Assembly (NCBI GenBank): GCA_963761905.1
Contig: CAVXIQ010000008.1
Location: 372,001 to 436,000, forward strand
DNA: 64,000 bases
Direction of reading: 5' to 3'
Origin: Gaiellasilicea sp963761905
GTDB lineage: Bacteria; Actinomycetota; Thermoleophilia; Gaiellales; Gaiellaceae
Within the stretch, counting starts at the first letter, position 1, and each line of letters starts with the position of its first letter. The notes under the pieces are model-generated. The model had not been told where the DNA came from. It did no database searches and saw only the letters and a list, made by a program, of their open reading frames with translations. Positions 9,094-18,810 of the stretch are shown here, one piece after another. Made by a program: the position numbers and the translations under genes.

Positions 9094-10144
9094 GTGCAGA
9101 CGCTCCTGCGGACACCGCTCCACGAGCGCCACGTTGCCGCCGGCGCGCGTCTCGTCCCGTTCGCCGGCTGGGAGATGCCGGTTCAGTACGAGGGCGTGAT
9201 CCCCGAGCACCGGGCGGTGCGAACCGACTGCGGCGTCTTCGACGTCTCGCACATGGGCGAGCTGCACATCGAAGGGCCGAAGGCGCAGGAGCTCCTGCAG
9301 GGGCTGCTCTCGAACGATCTCGGGCGACTCTCGGACGGCGAGGCGCAGTACACGCTGCTCACGAACGAGCGCGGCGGGATCGTCGACGACCTGATCGTCT
9401 ACCGGCTCGACGCCGGCCACTTCCTGATCGTCTGCAACGCCTCGAACCGCGAACCGGTCTACGCCTGGCTGAAGGAGCGCGAGCTCCGCGGCTCGGAGGT
9501 GCGCGACGCCTCCGACGAGTACGCGCTGCTCGCGGTGCAGGGTCCGCGCGCGATCGAGCGGCTGGGTCTCGCCGAGGCGAAGCCGTTCACGCATGCCATG
9601 GGAAGCGTCGGCGGGGTGGAGGCGATGGTCGCGCGCACCGGCTACACCGGCGAGCAGGGCTGCGAGCTGATGTGCCCCGCCGAGGATGCCGTCGCGCTCT
9701 GGGACGCGGTGCTCGAGGCGGGCGCGGTGCCCTGCGGCCTCGGCGCGCGCGACACGCTGCGGCTCGAGGTCTGCTACCCGCTCCACGGAAACGACATCAC
9801 GCAGGAGACGGACGCGATCAGCGCCGGCCTCGGCTGGACGTGCGCGCTCGACAAGGACTTCACCGGCGTCGAGGAGCTCCGCCGGATCAAGGAGGCAGGC
9901 CCTGAGCGGAAGCTCGTCGCGTTCACGATGGAGGAGAAGGCCGTGCCGCGGAACGGGATGCCGATCGCAGGCGGCGGCGAGGTGACCTCCGGAACGCACT
10001 CGCCGATGCTCGACCGCGGGATCGGGCTGGGGTACGTGCCGGCCGCGAGCGCCGCGCCCGGGAACCGCCCTCGCGATCGACGTCCGCGGCAAGGAGCGCC
10101 GCGCGACGGTCGTCCCGAAACCGATCTACAAGAAGGAGAGCTGA
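9094..10144 (+). CDS. gcvT: GcvT, aminomethyltransferase (T-protein), frame break near the end
   Basis: T-protein of the glycine cleavage system: it moves the lipoyl-bound aminomethyl group to tetrahydrofolate, releasing ammonia. The body is typical (GVFDVSHMGE, RTGYTGEQGCEL, GLGARDTLRLE). Around 10060-10066 (CCCGGGAACC) one extra base breaks the frame. With it removed the protein ends in the expected DVRGKERRATVV and stops at 10142-10144, sharing A with the gcvH ATG; total length is about 349 residues. As written, the frame runs on into gcvH, which would be a false GcvT-GcvH fusion. Confidence 0.9.
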
Positions 10145-10539
10145 TGGCAGCGGAGGAGAGCTATCCCGGCGAGCTCAAGTACCACCCCGAGCACGACTGG
10201 GCGCGGATCGACGGCGACGAGGCCACGGTCGGGATCACCTGGTTCGCGCAGGACGCGCTCGGCGAGCTCGTCCACTTCGAGGCGCCCGAGCCGGGCGCGA
10301 CGGTCTCAAAGGACGCGTCGTACGGCGAGGTCGAGTCGGTCAAGGCGGTCTCCGATGTCGTCGCGCCGCTCTCCGGCGAGATCCTCGAGGTGAACCAGAA
10401 GGTCGTCGACGCGCCCGAGACCGTGAACGAGGATCCCTACGGCGACGGCTGGCTGCTCCGGATCCGCCTCTCCGATCCGGGCGAGGTCGACGCGCTGCTC
10501 GAGCTCGACGCCTACGAGCAGCTCCTCAAGGACTCTTGA
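10144..10539 (+). CDS. gcvH: GcvH, lipoyl carrier (H-protein)
   Basis: H-protein shuttles the aminomethyl group between P- and T-proteins on a lipoyl arm. The 131-residue product has the lipoyl-lysine site GEVESVKAVSDV and the acidic surface found in the family. ATG 10144 overlaps the corrected gcvT stop (TGATG). Its own stop overlaps the gcvPA TTG (TTGA). The fused reading with gcvT is an artefact of the frame break upstream. Confidence 0.94.
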   Translation: MAAEESYPGELKYHPEHDWARIDGDEATVGITWFAQDALGELVHFEAPEPGATVSKDASYGEVESVKAVSDVVAPLSGEILEVNQKVVDAPETVNEDPYGDGWLLRIRLSDPGEVDALLELDAYEQLLKDS

Positions 10540-11869
10540 GCCAGCTCTCGCTGACGGACACCGATCGCGAGGAGATGCTCGCCGCGATCGGCGTCGCCTC
10601 GGTCGAGGAGCTGTTCCGCGACATCCCGGCTGCCGTCCGCTTCGAGGGGCAGGCTCGACCTCGAGCCTGCGCTCTCCGAACCCGAGCTGGTGCGGCATCT
10701 CGAGGAGCTCGCGGCGAAGAACGTCGACACGACGAAGGAGCTCTCGTTCCTCGGCGCGGGGATCTACGACCACTACGTGCCGGCGGTCGTCGACGCGATC
10801 CTCCAGCGCGGCGAGTTCCTGACCGCGTACACGCCGTACCAGCCGGAGATGAGCCAGGGCGTGCTCCAGGCGATCTTCGAGTACCAGACGGCGATCTGCG
10901 AGCTGACCGGGATGGACGTGTCCAACGCGTCCGGCTACGACGGGACGACGGTCGCCGCCGACGCCTGCCTCGTCGCCCGCGACGTGACCGGACGCAAGAA
11001 GATCGTGCTCGCCGAGACGCTGAACCCGCAGGTGCGCCAGGTCGTGAAGACGTACGCGGTGGGGTTCGGCCTCGAGGTCGTGGAGGTTTCGCACGACGGC
11101 GGCACGATCGATCCGGATCGGCTGGCGGCGGCCGCGCAGGACGCGGCGGCCGTGATCTTCCAGCAGCCGAACTTCTTCGGCTGCCTCGAGCCCGCGCCGG
11201 AGCTCGCCGCGGCGGCGAACGACGCCGGCGCGCTCCCGGTCGCTCACGTCGATCCCGTCTCGCTCGGCGTCCTCGAGGCACCGGGCAACTACGGCTGCGC
11301 GCTCGCGATCGGCGAGGGTCAGGGCGCCGGCAACTACCAGTCCTACGCCGGCCCGCACTACGGCTTCCTCGCGGCCAAGCGCGACTACATCCGGCGGCTG
11401 CCGGGCCGGATCATCGGCGAGACGACCGACCTGAACGGCGAGCGCGGCTACGTGCTCACGCTCCAGACGCGGGAGCAGCACATCCGGCGCGAGAAGGCGA
11501 CCTCGAACATGACGACGAACCAGACCCTGCTCGCGCTCGCCGGGCTCGTCCATCTCTCCTGGCTCGGCCCGCAGGGGCTGCGCGAGCTCGGCGAGACCTG
11601 TCTCGGCCTCGGCGCCTATGCGCAGGAGACGGCTCGCGCTGCCGCTCGCGTTTCCGGACCGGCCGACGTTCAAGGAGTTCGCGATCCGCGTTCCGGGCAG
11701 CGCGCGCGAGACGATCGCGGCGGCGCGCAAGCACGGCGTCCACCCGGGCTACGCGCTCGGCCGCGACTACGAGGGGATGGACGACGTCCTGCTCGTCGCG
11801 GTCACGGAGAAGCGCACGCCCGCCGACGTCGATCGGCTCGCCGACGTGCTGGCCGAGGTGCACGCATGA
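10536..11869 (+). CDS. gcvPA: GcvPA, glycine dehydrogenase subunit 1 (two frame breaks)
   Basis: N-terminal half of the two-subunit PLP glycine decarboxylase (P-protein). The reading starts at TTG 10536 (overlap TTGA with gcvH) and moves one frame near 10650. It runs through ELSFLGAGIYDHYVP, YTPYQPEMSQG and YAGPHYGFLAAK, and moves again near 11628 to end ATRG-free in the tail DRLADVLAEVHA. Both shifts fit one extra base in a G/C run. Corrected length is about 443 residues, normal for the subunit. The stop overlaps gcvPB (ATGA). Confidence 0.88.
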
Positions 11870-13368
11870 AGCTGATCTACGAGCAGAGCCGCCCCGGCCG
11901 CCGCGCTTCGACGCTTCCGAGCTACGACGACCTGCCGGCCGTCGAGATCCCGGCCGAGCTGCGCCGCGCCGAGCCGCCGCGCCTGCCCGAGCTCTCGGAG
12001 CCCGAGCTCGTCCGCCACTTCACGGCTCTCTCGAGCCGCAATTTCGGGATCGACACGGGCTTCTATCCGCTCGGGAGCTGCACGATGAAGCACAACCCGC
12101 GCGTGAACGAGCGCGTCGTCGCGCTGCCCGGCTTCAAGGATCTCCACCCGCACCAGGAGGAAAGCGGCGCGCAGGGCGCGCTCGAGCTGATGTGGCGGCT
12201 GCAGGAGATCCTCCAGGAGATCGCCGGCCTGCACGCGTGCTCGCTCCAGCCGGCCGCCGGCTCGCAGGGCGAGCTGACCGGACTGATGCTGATGCGCGCC
12301 TACTTCGAGGATCGCGGCGAGGGCGAGCAGCGCGACACGATCGTCACCGCCGACACGGCGCACGGGACGAACCCGGCGAGCGTGACGATGGCCGGCTACA
12401 AGCTCGCGAAGGTCGCCACCGACGAGCGCGGCAACCTCGACCTCGACGACCTGCGCGCCAAGGTGAACGAGCGCACGGCCGGGCTGATGCTGACGAACCC
12501 GTCCACGCTCGGCCTCTTCGACGAGCACATCGTCGAGGTCGCGGAGATCTTCCACGACGCGGGCTCGCTCCTCTACTACGACGGCGCCAACCTGAACGCG
12601 GTCTGCGGGATCTCGCGGCCCGGCGACATGGGCTTCGACATCGTCCACATCAACCTGCACAAGACGTTCTCGCAGCCGCACGGCGGCGGCGGTCCCGGCG
12701 GCGGGCCGATCGTCGTCCGCGAGACGCTCGAGCCCTACCTGCCGGTGCCCGCGGTCGTCCGCGACGGCGACGCCTTCCGGCTCGACTACGACCGGCCGAA
12801 GTCGATCGGCAAGGTCCGCGGCTTCACCGGCCCGTTCGGCGTGTTCGTCCGCTCCTACGCGTACATCCGCTCCTACGGGCCGGGGCTGCGCGAGATGTCG
12901 GAGGTCGCCGTCCTGAACGCCAACTACCTCCTCGCCCGGCTGCGCGACGCCTACGAGCTGCCCTACGACCGGCTCTGCATGCACGAGTTCGTCCTCTCCG
13001 CCCGCAACCTGAAGCGCGAGCACGGGATCACCGCGCTCGACGTCGCCAAGCGGCTGATGGACTACGACTTCCACCCGCCGACCGTCTACTTCCCGCTCGT
13101 CGTCCCCGAGGCGCTGATGATCGAGCCGACCGAGACGGAGCCGAAGGAGCGGCTCGACGCCTTCTGCGACGCGATGCTCGCGATCGCGCGCGAGGCCGCC
13201 GAGAGCCCCGAGCTGCTCAAGGATGCGCCCGTCTCGCGACCGGTTCGCCGGCTCGACGAGGTGAAGGCCGCGAAGCGCGCGATCGTCACCTACGGCTTCG
13301 ACGAGCATCCCGATCTCTCGGGCGAGGAGAGTGCCGGCCGCCAACTCGAGGCCCAGAAGGGCGCATGA
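11866..13368 (+). CDS. gcvPB: GcvPB, glycine dehydrogenase subunit 2
   Basis: C-terminal, PLP-binding half of the P-protein, 500 residues and intact. GSCTMKHNPR and INLHKTFSQPHGGGGPG (PLP lysine in LHK, then the Gly-rich loop) are diagnostic. Split gcvPA/gcvPB genes are typical of many Gram-positives and archaea, while many actinobacteria have a single-chain GcvP. The ATG overlaps the gcvPA stop, and its own stop overlaps a small downstream gene (ATGA), completing a five-gene coupled operon. Confidence 0.95.
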   Translation: MKLIYEQSRPGRRASTLPSYDDLPAVEIPAELRRAEPPRLPELSEPELVRHFTALSSRNFGIDTGFYPLGSCTMKHNPRVNERVVALPGFKDLHPHQEESGAQGALELMWRLQEILQEIAGLHACSLQPAAGSQGELTGLMLMRAYFEDRGEGEQRDTIVTADTAHGTNPASVTMAGYKLAKVATDERGNLDLDDLRAKVNERTAGLMLTNPSTLGLFDEHIVEVAEIFHDAGSLLYYDGANLNAVCGISRPGDMGFDIVHINLHKTFSQPHGGGGPGGGPIVVRETLEPYLPVPAVVRDGDAFRLDYDRPKSIGKVRGFTGPFGVFVRSYAYIRSYGPGLREMSEVAVLNANYLLARLRDAYELPYDRLCMHEFVLSARNLKREHGITALDVAKRLMDYDFHPPTVYFPLVVPEALMIEPTETEPKERLDAFCDAMLAIAREAAESPELLKDAPVSRPVRRLDEVKAAKRAIVTYGFDEHPDLSGEESAGRQLEAQKGA

Positions 13369-13611
13369 CCGACCGCCCGGAGCTCGAGCGGAGAGTCGAC
13401 GTGCTGGCGGAGAAGCACTCGGGCCAGGCGTTCGCGGCCGCCGTCGCCGCCTACGCGGACAGCCTCGAGCCCGCAGGCGCGCGAGGAGCTCGGCGAAATC
13501 CTGCTCGAGCGGGCGGGTGGGCCCGAGCAGGCGATCCAGCATCAGTACGAGGAGCGGAGCTGGTTCCGCCGGGCGTTGCGGCGGGTCGACGGGAAGCGGC
13601 CGCCCCGGTAG
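13365..13611 (+). CDS. Small hypothetical protein ending the gcv operon (frame break)
   Basis: The ATG overlaps the gcvPB stop, giving MTDRPELERRVDVLAEKH at the N-terminus. Near 13475 one extra base must be skipped to continue as REELGEILLERAGG and WFRRALRRVDGKRPPR, stopping at 13611. The corrected product is about 81 residues, helical and charged, with no membrane segment. I do not recognise the family. GC3 stays high in the corrected frame on both sides of the break, so I think it is a real gene. Confidence 0.55.
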
Positions 13612-13617
13612 TAGGCT
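13612..13617 (+). promoter_or_regulatory. Leaderless-type -10 (TAGGCT) for the MFS-cNMP gene
   Basis: TAGGCT sits directly after the preceding stop and ends 7 bases before GTG 13625. It supports that start over earlier in-frame codons inside gcvPB. Confidence 0.5.
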
Positions 13618-13624
13618 CGCCCGC

Positions 13625-15292
13625 GTGGCGGGGTTCGTTACGCGGTGGTTCGTCGGCTCTGCGACGGCGCTCCGCACCGCGCTCGCCGAGCCGCGGCTGA
13701 AGCGCGTTCAGCTCGCGTGGATCGGCTCGACGTCGGGCGAGTTCCTCTCGGCCGTCGCGTTCGGCCTGTTCGCGTACGCCGTCGGAGGGGCGACCGCCGT
13801 CGGGATCGTCGCCCTCGTCCAGATGGTGCCGGCGATGCTCCTCTCGCCCTTCGCAGGCGTGCTCGGCGATCGCCTGAGGCGAGAGCTCGTGGTGATCGGC
13901 ACCGACGTCGTGCGCGCGGCTGCGATGGCGCTCGCCGCGATCGCAGCCGCCGCCGACGCGCCCGCGGCGACGGTCTATCTCCTGGCGGCGATCGTCGCGA
14001 TCGTCTCACAGGCCTTCTATCCGGCGCAGATGGCGCTGGTGCCGCTGCTCGCGCGTTCGGCGGACGACGTGACGGCTGCGAGCGCCGCCTCGAGCCTGAT
14101 CCGGAATGCGGCGAGCTTGCTCGCGCCCGCTTTGTCGGGCCTCGTGCTGCTCGTGGCCGATGTGTCGGTTCTGTTCGCGCTCGCCGCGGTGGCGTTCGGG
14201 CTCGCCGCGCTTATCCTCGTCGGAGTCGGTCGGACGGACTCGGTCCGGAGCGCGCCGCCGGTGTCCGGGAGGCTCCAGGAGCTCGCGAGCGGCTTCCGGA
14301 TGGCCGCTCAGGATCGCGCGATCGCGCTCGTCCTCGGCCTGTTCGCGGTGCACGGGATCGCGCGCGGATCGATGGGGGTGCTTCTCGTCGTCGTGCCGCT
14401 CGAGCTCCTCGGCACCAGCGACGCCGGTGTTGGGTTCATCAGCGCGGTGCTCGGGTTCGGGGGTCTCGTCGGAGCGGTTGCGACAGCCGGGCTGGTCGGC
14501 CGCAGGACGATCGCCGCCGCGATGACGAGGGCTTTGACCGTGACCGGCGGCGCGCTCCTGCTCGCGGGGGCCGTGCCGGCGCCAGCGATCGTGATCCTCT
14601 GCGTCGCGGCGGTCGGCGTCGGGTTCGCGGTCGTCTCGGTCGTCGGCTCGACGCTCCTCGTGCGCTCGACCCGCGACGACGTCCTGGCGCGCGTAATCGG
14701 CGTGCTCGGCAGCGTCCGCTCGGGTTCGATGGCGCTCGGCTCGATCCTCGCTGCGGCGCTCGTCGCCGTGGGGGGAGCGCAACTTGCGCTCGTCGTGACG
14801 GGGATCGTCCTCGTCGCGGCGGCGGCCGTTGCCCGGCTCGGAGTTCGGGTGCTGGATGCGCGCTCGGAGGTGCCGGAGGTCGAGCTTCGACTTCTGCGCG
14901 CGGCACCGGTCTTCGCGCCGATCCTCCCTGTTGCGCTCGAGCGCCTCGCCGCGCGTCTCGAGCCGATCGTCGTTCCCTCCGGGACCGAGATCGTCCGCCA
15001 AGGCGATCCAGGCGACTGCGTCTATCTCGTCGCCGAGGGGGATTTCGCAGTGGAGACGGACGGACGCGTTCTGTCCCATCTCGGCCCGAACGATCTGGTC
15101 GGCGAGATGGCGCTGCTCCGAAACGCACCGCGAAACGCGACGGTTCGAGCGGTGCAGGCGTCGCGGGTCTACCGGCTCGAGCGGAGCGAGTTCCTCGCCG
15201 CGGTGACGGGACATCCTGTGAGCACCCGCGAGGCGACCGATCTGATCGCGACGCGGCTCGAGCTTCGGAGGCGGACGCTCGACGACGGTTGA
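13625..15292 (+). CDS. MFS transporter fused to a cyclic-nucleotide-binding domain
   Basis: The first ~420 residues are a 12-helix MFS carrier of the MFS_3/efflux type (PAMLLSPFAGVLGDR is the loop 2-3 signature region). Residues ~440-555 form a cNMP-binding beta-roll: GTEIVRQGDPGDCVYLVAEG, HLGPNDLVGEMALLRNAPRN with the phosphate-cassette Glu, and TVRAVQASRVYRLER. The GTG start is set by a -10 seven bases upstream; the open frame extends earlier through gcvPB. Total is 555 residues. The architecture suggests transport gated by cAMP or cGMP, or a domain that merely keeps the fold. The substrate is unknown. Confidence 0.85.
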   Translation: MAGFVTRWFVGSATALRTALAEPRLKRVQLAWIGSTSGEFLSAVAFGLFAYAVGGATAVGIVALVQMVPAMLLSPFAGVLGDRLRRELVVIGTDVVRAAAMALAAIAAAADAPAATVYLLAAIVAIVSQAFYPAQMALVPLLARSADDVTAASAASSLIRNAASLLAPALSGLVLLVADVSVLFALAAVAFGLAALILVGVGRTDSVRSAPPVSGRLQELASGFRMAAQDRAIALVLGLFAVHGIARGSMGVLLVVVPLELLGTSDAGVGFISAVLGFGGLVGAVATAGLVGRRTIAAAMTRALTVTGGALLLAGAVPAPAIVILCVAAVGVGFAVVSVVGSTLLVRSTRDDVLARVIGVLGSVRSGSMALGSILAAALVAVGGAQLALVVTGIVLVAAAAVARLGVRVLDARSEVPEVELRLLRAAPVFAPILPVALERLAARLEPIVVPSGTEIVRQGDPGDCVYLVAEGDFAVETDGRVLSHLGPNDLVGEMALLRNAPRNATVRAVQASRVYRLERSEFLAAVTGHPVSTREATDLIATRLELRRRTLDDG

Positions 15293-15338
15293 CCGCTTCG
15301 ACACCACTTGGAGACGAGTCGGCCACCACCTGCACGGA

Positions 15339-15344
15339 TAGGCT
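15339..15344 (+). promoter_or_regulatory. Leaderless-type -10 (TAGGCT) for the MMPL gene
   Basis: TAGGCT ends 8 bases before GTG 15353. It is identical in sequence to the -10 of the gene before it and to that of the lspA-like gene. Confidence 0.5.
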
Positions 15345-15352
15345 CACCGCTC

Positions 15353-17508
15353 GTGGAGAGACTCGCCCGACTCGTCATGCGCCGCCGGTTCGTCGTCATG
15401 GGCGCGTGGTTCGCGCTCACGCTCCTCGGAGGGTTCGCCGCCGGGAAGGTTGCCGACCGCTGGCTCGAGGACTTCTCGATTCCCGGGTGCGTCGGGGTAC
15501 GAGGCCAACCAGCGCGCCGTCGCAGAAGCTCGGCAACGGCGAGATCTTCCCGTTCGTCCTCGTCCTCCGGGCCGACGGAGGCGACGTCACGAAGGTGCCC
15601 GGCGTGGAGGAGGCGATCGAGCAGGCGAGCGCGGCCAATCCCGGCTCGCGGGTCAGCTCCTACTTCAACACGAACGAGGACGTGTTCGTCTCGGAGGACC
15701 GCAGCGTGACCTTCGCGAACCTCTACGCGCCGGGCCAGGCAGGCTTCGAGGGAGTCGACCTCGCGCCGACCGAGAAGGCTCTCGCCGCCGCGCTGCCCGA
15801 CGGGGTGACGGGCTACGTGAGCGGCGTCGACGCGCTCTACGCGGAGGCCAGCGAGGGGGAGAGCGGCTCCGAGCCGCCGAGCGTGCTCGTCGAGACGATG
15901 ATCGGCGCGCTCGGCGCGCTCGTGATCCTGCTCTTCACCTTCGGCACCGTGCCGGCGATCGCGATGCCGCTCCTGATCGCGCTCGTCTCGATCCTGAACA
16001 CGTTCACGCTGATCTGGCTGATGACCTACATCACCGACGTCTCGATCGTCGTCCAGTTCCTGGTCGCGCTGATCGGGCTCGGGGTGGCGATCGACTACGC
16101 GCTCCTGATGATCTTCCGCTTCCGGGAGGAGCTCCGTCACGGGCGAGAACGCGACGAGGCGCTCGTCGAGACGATGACGCACGCGGGCCGCTCGGTGATC
16201 GTCTCCGGCTCGACCGTCGCCGTCGGGCTGCTCAGCATGATCATCATCCCGCTCCCGTTCATCCGCTCGATCGGGATCGGTGGGATGCTGATTCCCGCGG
16301 TCTCCGTCCTGACCGCGATCACGCTCCTGCCGGCGCTGCTCTACACGCTCGGACCGAAGGTCAACAGCGCGCGCGTGTTGCCCAAGCGCCTGGTCGAGGG
16401 CAGTGACGACGAGCAGCGTGGCTTCTGGAACCGGTGGGCCCGCTTCGTCGTCCGCCGGCCGATCCCGGTCGCCGCGATCGGGCTGGGCATCGTCGCGGTG
16501 CTCCTCTACTACGGCGTCCAGCTCAACCCCGCCGACGCGAAGGTCGCGGACCTCCCCGGCGGCGGGCGGGGGCACGACGGCGCCCAGGTGCTCACCGATG
16601 CGGGGATCACGCCGGGCGTGCACAAGCCGTTTCAGGTCGTGGTCGAGGGCGAGGCGACCCCGGAGCAGCTCCGGCAACTCGCGACGCGCCTCGTCGACGA
16701 CGAGGGAATCGCCGGCGCGGCGGCTCCGCCGAATGCCCGCGCCGGCGGCTTCGCGCTCGTCGAGGCCTTCTCGACCACCGACGGCTCGAGCCGGGAAACC
16801 CGTGAGACGGTGAACCGGCTCCGCGACGACGTGCTGCCCGCCGCCGAATCGGGCTTCGACGGCGCGCAGCTGACGCTGGCCGGCTTCCCCACAGAGGAGC
16901 GCGAGTTCATCAGCGCCGTCTACGGCAACTTCGTCTACGTCCTGCTCTTCGTGATCCTGCTCACCTACGTGCTGCTGATGCGAGCGTTCCGCTCGGTGCT
17001 CCTGCCGCTGAAGGCGGTGATCCTGAACCTGATCTCGCTCGGCGCGGCCTACGGGATGATCGTCTTCATCTTCCAGAAGGGCAACGGCTCGGAGGCGATC
17101 TGGAACGTGCCCGCCACCGACTCGATCATCTCGTGGATCCCGTTGATGATCTTCGCGTTCCTGTACGGGCTCTCGATGGACTACGAGGTCTTCCTGCTCA
17201 CGCGGATGCGGGAGATCTACGACGAGACGGGCGACACCGACCAGGCGATCGCGCTCGGGCTCGCGCGGACGGGCAAGCTCGTCACGAGCGCCGCGCTCGT
17301 CCTGATGTTCGCCTTCTTCGTCCTCTCGACGAGCCCGGGCACGGACATCAAGCAGTTCGGGATCGGCCTCGCCGCCGGAATCATCTTCGACGCGACGGTG
17401 ATCCGGGCGCTGCTCGTGCCGGCGATCATGAAGCTGATGGGCGACTGGAACTGGTGGCTGCCGTCGTGGGCCGCCCGCGTCCTCCGCGTCGAGCCGAGCT
17501 CGGCCTGA
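15353..17508 (+). CDS. MMPL/RND-family membrane exporter (frame breaks near the start)
   Basis: Large inner-membrane transporter with two MMPL repeats, each one helix, one extracytoplasmic domain and five helices. The N-terminus MRRRFVVMGAWFALTLLGGF is read from GTG 15353. Near 15487 and again near 15525 the frame moves by one extra base each, through GASGYEANQRAVAEA to KLGNGEIFPFVLVL. The rest is continuous and shows GLGVAIDYALLMIFRFREE and YGLSMDYEVFLLTRMRE, the repeated Asp-Tyr helix-4 motifs used for proton coupling. About 718 residues. It probably exports lipids or drugs; the cargo is unknown. Confidence 0.88.
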
Positions 17509-17511
17509 GCG

Positions 17512-18159
17512 TCAGGCCGCGAGCCGGCCGTCGGCTCTGAGGCCGAGCCGCTCGAAGACAGCCTCCACCTCGTGCGCGAGCGGCGCGAACTCGTGCGCCG
17601 GCCAGACGAACGGATCGTCCGCGCGCTGGAGTGACGCGAGCTGCTCCAGAAGCACCGGATCGCCCGAGCGCCGCAGCACCGTCTGCGCGTAGCTCCGAGC
17701 CCAGACCTCCTTGCGCGAGTCGAAGTAGCGTCGGTGAGAGCGACCCGCGCCCGCGGGCGCGCGCGATGGGACGCGTCGTGCGGCCGCCCGCCATGGTTTG
17801 AACGCGGGCTGCCCGGTCGAGGCGAACCGGCGTGGCTCGGGCGCAAGCTGATGGTCGATCAGGTGGCCGAGCTCGTGGAGCAATGAGAGCGCCAAGCGCT
17901 CGTGCCGGCGCGAGATCCGCAGGTCGATCGGATCCCCCTCGCGCATCCGGTAGCAGCCGCTCTGGCGCGTCGTCGCGGTCAGCCGGACAGGAACCGTCCC
18001 GAGATCCGTTCGAAGGCCGTGCAGCGCGTCGGCTGCCGCGAGCGTCCGGGCGAGCAGGAGGTGGAGCGGGCTGCGCCGCGGCAGCTGGATGACGGCCGTG
18101 AGCCGTCGCAGGCGAGGCTCGCCGCTGCGCGGGACAGACGGTGGGGCTGGACGGCGCAC
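17512..18159 (-). CDS. HELGH-type putative metallopeptidase
   Basis: A 215-residue soluble protein with LSLLHELGHLIDHQLAPEP, a zinc-binding HExxH helix with flanking hydrophobics, and a later FDSRKEVWARSYAQ that could supply the third ligand. No signal peptide is obvious. GTG 18159 is preceded by TAGCCT eight bases upstream. It converges on the MMPL gene with 3 bases between stops and diverges from another HExxH protein. Enzyme activity is inferred only from the motif. Confidence 0.65.
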   Translation of the reverse strand: MRRPAPPSVPRSGEPRLRRLTAVIQLPRRSPLHLLLARTLAAADALHGLRTDLGTVPVRLTATTRQSGCYRMREGDPIDLRISRRHERLALSLLHELGHLIDHQLAPEPRRFASTGQPAFKPWRAAARRVPSRAPAGAGRSHRRYFDSRKEVWARSYAQTVLRRSGDPVLLEQLASLQRADDPFVWPAHEFAPLAHEVEAVFERLGLRADGRLAA

Positions 18160-18167
18160 AGGAAGAG

Positions 18168-18200
18168 AGGCTATGAGCCGACGCGGATGTCGCCGATACT
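18168..18200. promoter_or_regulatory. Divergent leaderless promoters between two HExxH genes
   Basis: On the minus strand TAGCCT (18168-18173) ends 8 bases before GTG 18159. On the plus strand GATACT (18195-18200) ends 6 bases before GTG 18207. The whole divergent region is only 47 bp. Confidence 0.45.
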
Positions 18201-18206
18201 CAGCAG

Positions 18207-18797
18207 GTGCGGACGCTTGCGACCCTGACGGTGCTCTTTCTCCTCTTCTCGGGCTGGCAGTACCTGCGCCGGCACCAGAACGAGGGGCGGCTCGCCTACG
18301 TCGCCACCGAGCTCGCGCAGCGCGACGTCGGCGTCAGCTGCCCCGGCTTCTTCGCGCGGCTCGTCGAGATCACGCCCTACGGCGGCTGGGTGCAGTTCGA
18401 CGAGCACGGGCAACCGGGCAACGAGACGTTCCTCTCCGCTTCGACCTGCCGGAACCTGGAGCGGCTCTGGCGCTCGGACGATCCCTCCTTCGCGTGCCTC
18501 GCCTCGCGAAGCTGCTCGCCGAAGACGTTAGCGCTGGTCGACGGGATGGTCACGCTCGCCCACGAGTCGTGGCATCTCCGCGGCGTGACCGACGAGGGCC
18601 AGACGCAGTGCTCTGCCGTGCAGTCGATCGAGCGGACGGCGCTGCTCTTCGGGATCTCGCCGATCGAGTCGCGGCTCGTCGCCCAGTGGGTCGCCGCGGC
18701 CGACGCGGCCGCTCCGCGGGACGACTACCACTCCTCTGAGTGCAGACCGGGCGGCCGCTTCGATCTGCGCCCCGAGACTCCCGACTGGCCCGGATAG
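18207..18797 (+). CDS. Membrane-anchored or secreted HESWH protein
   Basis: A 196-residue protein with an N-terminal hydrophobic segment (LATLTVLFLLFSGW) that serves as anchor or signal. Its only motif is LAHESWHLRGV, an HExxH-like stretch, followed by DEGQTQCSAVQ. Six cysteines in the mature part suggest disulfides outside the cytoplasm. I do not recognise the family. It is divergent from the HELGH gene and is followed after 13 bases by another exported protein, so the three may act together at the cell surface. Confidence 0.6.
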   Translation: MRTLATLTVLFLLFSGWQYLRRHQNEGRLAYVATELAQRDVGVSCPGFFARLVEITPYGGWVQFDEHGQPGNETFLSASTCRNLERLWRSDDPSFACLASRSCSPKTLALVDGMVTLAHESWHLRGVTDEGQTQCSAVQSIERTALLFGISPIESRLVAQWVAAADAAAPRDDYHSSECRPGGRFDLRPETPDWPG

Positions 18798-18810
18798 AGT
18801 CGTGAGCTCG

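Noticed and set aside
7744..10092. Long antisense open frames (also 25034-28510 and 34798-36807 minus)
   Set aside because: They mirror highly GC-biased genes such as ftsZ/gcvT, show Arg/His/Asp-rich translations and no domain motifs; they are composition shadows.
9094..10539. GcvT-GcvH fusion protein
   Set aside because: The fused frame arises from one extra base near 10062; removing it gives a normal gcvT end and a TGATG junction with gcvH.
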